NCBI GenBank assembly: GCA_027067085.1
Contig: JAMOMM010000462.1
Span: forward strand, 1 to 6,956
Direction of reading: 5' to 3'
Length of the DNA stretch: 6,956 nucleotides
Source: Hyphomicrobiales bacterium
Lineage (GTDB): Bacteria > Pseudomonadota > Alphaproteobacteria > Rhizobiales > Aestuariivirgaceae
Made by a program: the position numbers and the translations under genes. The notes below the pieces were generated by a model, which was not told the DNA's origin, ran no database searches, and saw only the letters and a program-made list of their open reading frames with translations. Position 1 is the first letter of the stretch. Every line of letters begins with the position of its first letter. Below, piece by piece: positions 1 through 5,463 of this stretch.

Positions 1-429
1 AGAGGTGAGGGGGCCAGTGGCAATAATAACATGCTCCCACTCTTGCGGCGGCAACCCAGCAATTTCACCGCGTTCAATAGTAATACGGGGGTGAGCGCTC
101 AACTGATCGGTAACTTCTTGTGAGAACCCTTCACGGTCAACCGCTAGTGCGCCACCCGCTGGTAATTGGGTTTTGTCCGCTGCTGCCATAATAAGCGAAC
201 CAGCCAAACGCATTTCGGCATGTAACAGGCCAACCGCGTTGTTTTCTGCATCATCAGAGCGGAATGAATTTGAACAAACCAACTCAGCGCATTTGTCCGT
301 TTTGTGAGCGTCGGTGCCAACCACGCCACGCATCTCGTGGATGATAACGTCAACGCCAGCTTGTGCGGCCTGCCATGCAGCTTCAGAACCTGCAAGCCCG
401 CCACCAATAATATGTAATGTTTTTGTCAT
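1..429 (-). CDS. trmFO: TrmFO, methylenetetrahydrofolate-tRNA-(uracil-5-)-methyltransferase (N-terminal part, cut by window edge)
   Basis: This is a flavoprotein that uses methylenetetrahydrofolate and FADH2 to make 5-methyluridine at position 54 of the tRNA T-loop; it acts in the cytoplasm. The frame is open from the ATG at 427-429 to the window edge and gives 143 residues, about a third of the family's usual length (about 440-470). The FAD-binding Rossmann motif IIGGGLAGSEAAWQ lies at residues 7-20. The family signature HKTDKCAELVCSNSFRSD lies at residues 42-59, and C52 matches the catalytic cysteine known as C53 in Bacillus subtilis TrmFO. AVDREGFS follows near residues 96-103. The start fits the family's usual N-terminus, but no Shine-Dalgarno sequence precedes it; a strong stem-loop ends 5 nt before the ATG. 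It lies 62 bases downstream of the propeller gene and may be read through from it. Identity is sure; the C-terminal two thirds are not visible. Confidence 0.95.
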   Translation of the reverse strand, partial: MTKTLHIIGGGLAGSEAAWQAAQAGVDVIIHEMRGVVGTDAHKTDKCAELVCSNSFRSDDAENNAVGLLHAEMRLAGSLIMAAADKTQLPAGGALAVDREGFSQEVTDQLSAHPRITIERGEIAGLPPQEWEHVIIATGPLTS

Positions 430-434
430 GATAA

Positions 435-466
435 GCGCAGGCAATAAACTGTTTTATCGCCCGCGC
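435..466 (-). promoter_or_regulatory. Strong stem-loop just upstream of the trmFO start
   Basis: Read on the minus strand, the arms are 453-466 and 435-448 with a 4-nt loop at 449-452. All 14 positions pair if two G-U wobbles are allowed, and the base of the stem is GC-rich. It starts 25 nt after the propeller gene's stop and ends 5 nt before the trmFO ATG. It is not followed by a uridine tract (the next bases are TTATC and then the start codon), so it is a poor classical terminator. It covers the place where the trmFO ribosome binding site would be. It could limit read-through, hide the trmFO start or protect the 3' end of the upstream message; the sequence does not decide between these. Confidence 0.55.
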
Positions 467-491
467 CAAGCAAAACTATTGTTTATCAAGT

Positions 492-1601
492 TCAATAAAT
501 GGGTGCAATTTTTTCCACACCTTCAATTGGGTCAAATCGAATAACTCTAAATTGCCTTGTTGAAGCAAAATAGGTGTCTTTTCCTTTGATGATATTATCT
601 GGATAGTCATAGTTTGGAAGCTTTTTAAGCTTGAATTCTGTGACTTCCTCATCATCGTCGGTTTTGACGGCCAACGCATTTGAAGTACCAACTATAGCTC
701 GTTTCTCTTCGATCTCATACAAGGCACCATATTGGCTGTTATCACCTGTGCTAATAAAGGTACTTCCACCCGCATCTTTCATAAAGACACCGCCTCTAGT
801 GCTCGCAGGTAAAATAGCGACACCATCTTTTGAGCGAACCATATATGCCTCACCCCAAAATGAGTACCAGCTGACTGTGCGTGTTTCTTTACCATCAGCT
901 ACATTTATAACAATGTGCTCACTGGTTTTTTCATCATGTTTTTGTTGGAATTCAGAGCGTTCAGAGTAACTCATGTCAGAAGTTGCATCTTCCTTTTTCT
1001 CTTCTGGTGTTTTGATGGCTCGTGTGACGACAGAGATTTTAGTGGCCATTGCATCTGGCACCATGTCGGAAACTTGCCCTTTTACACGGAACTTCTTTTC
1101 CTCTTTAAAAGTTTCACCATTGATGACGCGTACGATGGTGTAGTAGGTTTTTTCTTTGTACTCATAGCTATAAGTTGCCGTAACAATTTTATTGGCTTGT
1201 TTTGCATATGCAAACCGTTTAGCACGGCGCAATTTCTTTTTGAGTTTCATGGTTTTTGCATCATACACTCTCACCACATCGTGGTAATCTTGAATCATCA
1301 AGTACTTACCATCACTAGAAACCTCCATCTTAATGGATTTATGCTTTATCCAGTGCCGGCTAACAACTTTCAAGGTTTCTGGATCTAGTTTATAGACAAC
1401 CAAATTGCTGCCACCAGCAAACAAAACCGCCCCATCAGGGCTAAGCGCGATAGAGCTAATACCATCGGTATTTCTAGCCTCAACAGTCGAGGTTTGTACA
1501 GTAGCGAGCGTGGACACGCAAAGCAGCGTGCCTAAAGCAATCACAGATGCTTTTGGAAGTGCAAATAGTGATTTAGCAGTTTTTATTCTTATAAGGGACA
1601 T
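492..1601 (-). CDS. Exported beta-propeller-like (WD40/YVTN-type) protein of unknown function
   Basis: I do not recognise this as a named protein. The 369-residue product starts at the ATG at 1599-1601, chosen because TGGAGA lies 6 nt upstream; a longer reading from a TTG at 1664 would add 21 residues but has no comparable ribosome site. A basic N-terminus and a hydrophobic stretch at about residues 17-34 look like a Sec signal peptide, with possible cleavage after VEA at residue 42. Two propeller-type blades follow: SIALSPDGAVLFAGG with LVVYKLDPETLKVV (about 49-80), and VSSDGKYLMIQ with VVRVYDAKTMKL (about 94-120). Later strands, such as RTVSWYSFWGEAYMV (241-255) and DGVAILPASTRGGVF (259-273), suggest more degenerate blades. 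A very charged segment at about 197-228 looks like a loop insertion. No enzyme motif is visible. It is probably periplasmic, as a binding or scaffold protein. It sits between uvrA and trmFO with no obvious functional link to either. Confidence 0.8.
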   Translation of the reverse strand: MSLIRIKTAKSLFALPKASVIALGTLLCVSTLATVQTSTVEARNTDGISSIALSPDGAVLFAGGSNLVVYKLDPETLKVVSRHWIKHKSIKMEVSSDGKYLMIQDYHDVVRVYDAKTMKLKKKLRRAKRFAYAKQANKIVTATYSYEYKEKTYYTIVRVINGETFKEEKKFRVKGQVSDMVPDAMATKISVVTRAIKTPEEKKEDATSDMSYSERSEFQQKHDEKTSEHIVINVADGKETRTVSWYSFWGEAYMVRSKDGVAILPASTRGGVFMKDAGGSTFISTGDNSQYGALYEIEEKRAIVGTSNALAVKTDDDEEVTEFKLKKLPNYDYPDNIIKGKDTYFASTRQFRVIRFDPIEGVEKIAPIY

Positions 1602-1606
1602 TTCAA

Positions 1607-1612
1607 TCTCCA
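1607..1612 (-). promoter_or_regulatory. Ribosome binding site that decides the propeller gene start
   Basis: The minus strand reads TGGAGA at 1612-1607, followed by a short spacer and ATG at 1601-1599. GGAG is a good match to the anti-Shine-Dalgarno sequence at normal spacing (6 nt from GGAG to ATG). This favours the 369-residue start over the upstream in-frame TTG at 1664. Confidence 0.75.
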
Positions 1613-1635
1613 AAAACGTTCCTTTACCCAAGGTA

Positions 1636-1664
1636 ACAATACTGAAGATTTTCGTAATGTCCAA
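1636..1664 (-). promoter_or_regulatory. Weak sigma70-like promoter candidate for the propeller gene
   Basis: In the 76-base gap after uvrA, the minus strand has TTGGAC at 1664-1659 and TATTGT at 1641-1636, 17 bp apart. The spacing is ideal, but the -35 matches the consensus at only 3 of 6 positions and the -10 at 4 of 6. A small inverted repeat, TTACC-3 nt-GGTAA, spans 1624-1636 next to the predicted start point. The gene could equally be read through from uvrA, because no hairpin terminator is visible after the uvrA stop. Confidence 0.25.
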
Positions 1665-1677
1665 CTAAAAACAAAAT

Positions 1678-4563
1678 TTATTCTGCTGTTTTAGTTTCCC
1701 CAGATCGCGACAAAATTGGTCCTAAAAACCGCCCCGTATAAGATCGTGGTTCTTGGGCAACTTGTTCAGGTGTTCCGCAAGCAACAATTTCGCCACCGCC
1801 GTCACCACCTTCAGGCCCAAGGTCAAGAATCCAATCTGCGGTTTTTATCACCTCCAAATTGTGTTCAATCACAACAACCGAGTTTCCATGGTCAACCAGC
1901 TCGTGCAAAACTTCCAGCAACTTAGCCACATCATGAAAATGCAAACCCGTGGTGGGTTCATCCAGCAAGTATAGCGTTTTCCCCGTGGCGCGTTTTGCTA
2001 GCTCTTTAGCTAGTTTTACCCGTTGTGCTTCACCACCTGAAAGGGTTGTTGCTTGCTGTCCCACCTTAATATACCCAAGGCCAACACGTTCAAGAGTTAC
2101 GAGCTTATCGCGCACGGCAGGCACAGCTTTGAAAAAATCAGAGCCTTCGCTGACATTCATTTCCAGTACATCTGAAATAGATTTGTCACGGAATTTAATC
2201 TCCAGCGTTTCACGATTATAGCGTTTGCCTTCGCAAGCATCACACGTCACATAAACATCTGGCAAAAAGTGCATCTCAATTTTGATAACACCATCACCTT
2301 TGCAAGTCTCACAACGCCCACCTTTAACATTGAAAGAAAACCGCCCTGGGCCATAACCGCGCGCCTTTGATTCAGGCAAGCCCGCATACCATTCCCGAAT
2401 CGGTGTAAAGGCACCCGTATAGGTCGCAGGGTTTGAGCGCGGCGTGCGCCCAATAGGTGATTGGTCAATATCGATGATTTTATCGAGGTGCTCCAACCCT
2501 TCAATGCGATCATGAGCAGCAGGCATTGCCCGCGCGCGCATAAGAGTGCGAGCCGCCGCACGGTACACCGTATCAATTAGCAAACTGGATTTGCCACCAC
2601 CAGAAACGCCCGTCACGCAGGTGAACACACCCAGCGGGATGTTGGCCGTGATATTTTTCAAGTTATTTGAACGAGCACCGATGACTTTAAGTTGTCGGCT
2701 CTTTTTAATCTTACGGCGCTTTAGAGGTGTTGGGACTTGCATCATCCCCGTAAGATATTTCCCCGTCAGCGATGCAGGATTGCTCATCACTTCATCGGGT
2801 GTGCCTTTGGCGACAATTTCTCCACCATGGATTCCCGCACCAGGGCCAATATCAACAACGAAATCAGCCGCGCGTATGGCATCTTCATCATGTTCCACCA
2901 CAAGAACAGTATTGCCCAAGTCACGCAAATGAACCAAGGTTTCCAACAATCGCTCGTTATCGCGTTGATGCAAGCCAATTGAAGGTTCGTCCAAAACGTA
3001 TAAAACACCCGTTAAACCCGAACCAATTTGTGAAGCCAAACGAATCCGTTGGCTTTCACCACCAGACAATGTGCCAGATTTTCGCGACATGGTAAGATAC
3101 TCAAGTCCAACATCGACCAAGAACTTCAATCGATCGCGAATTTCTTTCAAAATCCGGCCAGCAATTTCTTGTTTTTGACTATTCAAATGCTCATCAACAC
3201 CGTCAAACCAGTCGCGCGCCGCCAAAATAGACATTTCAGAAATATGCCCAATGTGCTTGCCTGCGATTTTTACGGCATCTGCTTGTGGTTTCAAACGGTA
3301 ACCACCACACGCTTTACAGGGGTAGTGGGTTTGGAACCGTGATAATTCATCACGCACCCAGCTACTGTCAGTTTCACGCCAACGACGATTGATGTTACCC
3401 ATAATGCCTTCAAATGATTTACGGGTTTTATAGCTGCGCAAACCGTCATCATAGGTAAATGTGATTTCTTCATCGCCTGAGCCATTCAGAATCACATCAC
3501 GAATTTTATCGTCCAGTTCATGCCAGGGTTTCGTCATAGACCCCTTATATTTACGACAAATGGCTTGTAGAGTTTGAGTGTAATAGGGCGATGTGTTACC
3601 CGTTTTTGCCCACGGTAAAATTGCCCCATTGCGCAGGCTTAGGGTTTTATCAGGCACCACCAAATCAGCCTCAAAACGAAGCTCAGTTCCAAGGCCATCA
3701 CAAGACGGGCAAGCACCAAAGGGGTTGTTGAATGAAAACAGCCGAGGTTCAATTTCATCAATTGTAAAACCAGAAACGGGGCAACAAAACCGCTCGGAAA
3801 ACGTAATGCGCTCTGGGTTACCATCATCATCTTTTTTGTCAGCATACTCAGCAATGGCCAAGCCATCGGCCAATCCAAGGGCTGTTTCAAGCGAGTCGGC
3901 TAATCGATTGCCAAGATCATCTTTTATGACAAGGCGATCTACGACGACATCAATATTGTGTTTGAACTTTTTATCGAGGGCAGGGACATCAGCAATCTCA
4001 TAAAACTCGCCATCTACCTTCACACGTTGAAAGCCTTGCTTCATCAATTCGGCAAATTCTTTGCGATATTCGCCTTTGCGCCCACGTACGATAGGCGCGA
4101 GTAGATACAAACGACTACCTGCCTCCAGTTTCATCAAACGATCAACCATTTGTGTGACAGTCTGACTTTCAATCGGTAAACCAGTTGTAGGCGAATAAGC
4201 CGTACCAACACGGGCAAACAGCAACCGCATATAGTCATAAATTTCAGTCACAGTACCAACAGTGGATCGCGGATTTTTACTGGTGGTTTTTTGTTCGATC
4301 GAAATCGCAGGAGATAATCCGTCAATCTGATCGACATCTGGTTTTTGCATAAGTTGCAAAAACTGCCGCGCATAAGCCGATAGACTTTCGACATAACGGC
4401 GCTGTCCTTCGGCATAAATAGTATCAAATGCCAAAGACGATTTCCCAGACCCAGAAAGGCCCGTAAAAACAATAAGACTATCGCGAGGAATTTCTAGCGA
4501 TACGTTTTTCAGGTTGTGCTCTCGCGCGCCCTGAACGTGTATAGATTTAAGTGGATTTGCCAT
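1678..4563 (-). CDS. uvrA: UvrA, excinuclease ABC subunit A
   Basis: This is the damage-sensing ATPase of nucleotide excision repair. It dimerises, binds distorted DNA with UvrB and loads UvrB for incision by UvrC. The 961-residue length is normal for the family, and all expected parts are present. The first ATPase has Walker A GLSGSGKSS (35-43), signature LSGGES (499-504) and Walker B LYVLDEPSIGLH (521-532). The second has Walker A GVSGGGKSS (652-660), signature LSGGEAQR (841-848) and Walker B LYLLDEPTTGLH (864-875). The C-terminal zinc module CETC...CDAC (C751, C754, C774, C777) is intact. The N-terminal zinc module reads CPVS (261-264) then CPSC (285-288), so its second cysteine is serine. 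A CKAC pair is at 416-419. The ATG at 4561-4563 gives the usual N-terminus, but the ribosome site before it is weak. A candidate LexA box lies 13 bp upstream, consistent with SOS control. Confidence 0.99.
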   Translation of the reverse strand: MANPLKSIHVQGAREHNLKNVSLEIPRDSLIVFTGLSGSGKSSLAFDTIYAEGQRRYVESLSAYARQFLQLMQKPDVDQIDGLSPAISIEQKTTSKNPRSTVGTVTEIYDYMRLLFARVGTAYSPTTGLPIESQTVTQMVDRLMKLEAGSRLYLLAPIVRGRKGEYRKEFAELMKQGFQRVKVDGEFYEIADVPALDKKFKHNIDVVVDRLVIKDDLGNRLADSLETALGLADGLAIAEYADKKDDDGNPERITFSERFCCPVSGFTIDEIEPRLFSFNNPFGACPSCDGLGTELRFEADLVVPDKTLSLRNGAILPWAKTGNTSPYYTQTLQAICRKYKGSMTKPWHELDDKIRDVILNGSGDEEITFTYDDGLRSYKTRKSFEGIMGNINRRWRETDSSWVRDELSRFQTHYPCKACGGYRLKPQADAVKIAGKHIGHISEMSILAARDWFDGVDEHLNSQKQEIAGRILKEIRDRLKFLVDVGLEYLTMSRKSGTLSGGESQRIRLASQIGSGLTGVLYVLDEPSIGLHQRDNERLLETLVHLRDLGNTVLVVEHDEDAIRAADFVVDIGPGAGIHGGEIVAKGTPDEVMSNPASLTGKYLTGMMQVPTPLKRRKIKKSRQLKVIGARSNNLKNITANIPLGVFTCVTGVSGGGKSSLLIDTVYRAAARTLMRARAMPAAHDRIEGLEHLDKIIDIDQSPIGRTPRSNPATYTGAFTPIREWYAGLPESKARGYGPGRFSFNVKGGRCETCKGDGVIKIEMHFLPDVYVTCDACEGKRYNRETLEIKFRDKSISDVLEMNVSEGSDFFKAVPAVRDKLVTLERVGLGYIKVGQQATTLSGGEAQRVKLAKELAKRATGKTLYLLDEPTTGLHFHDVAKLLEVLHELVDHGNSVVVIEHNLEVIKTADWILDLGPEGGDGGGEIVACGTPEQVAQEPRSYTGRFLGPILSRSGETKTAE

Positions 4564-4576
4564 TCTTTGATGAATA

Positions 4577-4591
4577 GATCAAAACCAGAAC
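4577..4591 (-). promoter_or_regulatory. Candidate LexA (SOS) box upstream of uvrA
   Basis: The minus strand reads GTTCTGGTTTTGATC, which differs from the alphaproteobacterial LexA consensus GTTC-N7-GTTC at one of eight fixed positions (GATC instead of GTTC). It lies 13 bp upstream of the uvrA start codon, and uvrA is a common SOS gene in this class. A possible promoter is TTGTCA at 4615-4610 (5 of 6 to the -35 consensus) with TGTTCT at 4592-4587 (3 of 6), 17 bp apart. Its -10 would overlap the box, as expected for repression by LexA. The promoter itself is weakly supported. Confidence 0.5.
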
Positions 4592-4599
4592 AAGAGCAA

Positions 4600-4634
4600 C
4601 ACACCTTACTGACAATAAGTGTCAGTAAGGTGTG
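4600..4634 (-). terminator. Perfect 14-bp stem-loop after the M15 peptidase gene
   Basis: The arms CACACCTTACTGAC (4600-4613) and GTCAGTAAGGTGTG (4621-4634) pair perfectly around a 7-nt loop. The element begins 8 nt after the stop codon of the M15 gene. The following minus-strand bases are T-rich (12 T in the first 20) but not a clean uridine run, so it is a plausible but imperfect intrinsic terminator. The -35-like TTGTCA of a possible uvrA promoter lies partly in its loop and partly in its second arm on the minus strand, so the palindrome could also act as an operator. Confidence 0.6.
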
Positions 4635-4642
4635 GAAAACTC

Positions 4643-5296
4643 TTAACCTTTGCGGCGTGATTTACCGCGAGACTTAGCACGGCGCGTGCCACAGCCATGA
4701 TACCAAGAGCGGCGAGGTCCAACATCTAGGTGAACGATTGAACGTCCGCAATACGTGCCTACGCCACCACGACCAGCCATGCTGGCTACATATCGGCGTA
4801 AACTACCTTTAGACACACCCGACACCTTAATGTCTGCTGCCATACATTTTAGGTGCATTGACCGCTTGGCACCACCAATACGGCGGTTATGACGGTATGA
4901 ACGGCAACCCGAGGTAACCACAATGGAGCGACCATAGTGCGAGCGAACTTTTGTTAACAGATAACGAAGGCGAGGGTGCAGTCCGTTTGACCGACCCACT
5001 ACCCGCATTGATGATCTGCGCAACGGTGGACGTAAACTACGCGTTTTGACACTATGTGTTTTAGCTACCCGTTTGACATACTTGGTTTTACTAGTACGCG
5101 CTTTTTTCACAGTTTTATTTTTGCGAATAACTTTCGTTGGCTGTTTAAAGTTTGATGTTGCTTTGATGCCACTGGTTTGTGAACGGTCCGATTTTGCACT
5201 TGCTTGAATGGCCATAACGCCTAAAAGCACGAACATAATAATAAATAAAACAAACGCGCGTAAAACATTGTTGCGTGTTGATGGTTGTGTAAACAT
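4643..5296 (-). CDS. Exported, very basic M15-family (YcbK/DUF882-like) peptidoglycan peptidase
   Basis: This is probably a zinc D,D-carboxypeptidase or endopeptidase acting on peptidoglycan in the periplasm. The N-terminus has a hydrophobic segment (residues 14-30) and a possible signal peptidase site after ASA (32-34). A lysine/arginine-rich linker follows (about 35-105). The catalytic domain (about 106-203) has VVTSGCRSYRHN (126-137), GGAKRSMHLKCMAADI (141-156) and the late motif GRSIVHLDVGPRRSW (184-198). By analogy with the family, H148, D155 and H189 are the zinc ligands. Four cysteines (131, 151, 183, 202) could form two disulfides. The protein ends in a second basic tail. The whole protein has about 53 Lys/Arg but only three Asp and no Glu. 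AGGGG at 5310-5306 lies 9 nt before the ATG; an out-of-frame ATG at 5302-5304 lies between them and opens only a 27-codon frame. It is separated from moeA by 167 bases and from uvrA by a stem-loop, so it is probably transcribed alone. Confidence 0.85.
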   Translation of the reverse strand: MFTQPSTRNNVLRAFVLFIIMFVLLGVMAIQASAKSDRSQTSGIKATSNFKQPTKVIRKNKTVKKARTSKTKYVKRVAKTHSVKTRSLRPPLRRSSMRVVGRSNGLHPRLRYLLTKVRSHYGRSIVVTSGCRSYRHNRRIGGAKRSMHLKCMAADIKVSGVSKGSLRRYVASMAGRGGVGTYCGRSIVHLDVGPRRSWYHGCGTRRAKSRGKSRRKG

Positions 5297-5407
5297 GAAC
5301 TCATGCCCCTAAATACTAAATTTCGAGGCGCGTTCTCTACCTAATTCATGTTCGAATAAGGGAGCAAATATGGCAATAGTTAGAAGAGTTTAGGTTAACG
5401 TTGCGCA

Positions 5408-5431
5408 TTACGTCACATCTCTTTACGTCAC
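5408..5431. repeat. Tandem 9-bp direct repeat TTACGTCAC, possible regulator-binding site
   Basis: TTACGTCAC occurs exactly at 5408-5416 and again at 5423-5431, a period of 15 bp; the minus strand reads GTGACGTAA twice. Each copy holds a near-palindromic TTACGTCA core. The pair lies 112-135 bp upstream of the M15 gene start in the intergenic region. A pair of identical sites like this is typical of a transcription factor target, but I cannot assign a regulator. Confidence 0.45.
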
Positions 5432-5441
5432 CTGCGACATT

Positions 5442-5463
5442 TATATTAGATTTTCATAATATA
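5442..5463 (-). other. AT-only inverted repeat directly after the moeA stop
   Basis: TATATTA (5442-5448) and TAATATA (5457-5463) form 7-bp arms around an 8-nt loop, directly adjacent to the moeA stop codon. With no G-C pair the hairpin would be weak, so it is at best a poor terminator. No better terminator is visible after moeA. Confidence 0.25.

Larger units (their letters stand above)
5297..5463. other. Intergenic region between moeA and the M15 peptidase gene
   Basis: This 167-base region is the longest non-coding stretch in the window and should hold the M15 gene's promoter. It contains a tandem 9-bp repeat (5408-5431) and an AT-only inverted repeat beside the moeA stop. I could not find a convincing -35/-10 pair at proper spacing. 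No RNA gene or conserved riboswitch structure is apparent. Confidence 0.6.

Noticed and set aside
144..407. Minus-strand open frame of 87 codons inside the trmFO region
   Set aside because: It is out of frame with the clear TrmFO reading, which has the FAD motif and the catalytic-cysteine motif; it is a shadow frame.
915..1388. Plus-strand open frame of 157 codons opposite the propeller gene
   Set aside because: The opposite strand encodes a protein with a signal peptide, ribosome site and propeller repeats. The plus-strand product is Phe/Cys-rich with no recognisable domain, as expected for an antisense shadow.
1624..1636. TTACC-3 nt-GGTAA inverted repeat upstream of the propeller gene as an operator
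   Set aside because: Five-base arms are too short to separate from chance without conservation data.
1602..1664. N-terminal extension of the propeller protein from a TTG start at 1664
   Set aside because: The extension would place 21 extra residues before a normal signal peptide and lacks a good ribosome site, whereas the ATG at 1601 has GGAG 6 nt upstream.
5359..5393. Plus-strand mini-frame of seven codons (MAIVRRV) with AGGGAG 5 nt before its ATG
   Set aside because: It looks like a leader-peptide start, but it is tiny and nothing lies downstream on the plus strand except the antisense of moeA. A chance match in an AT-rich gap is more likely.
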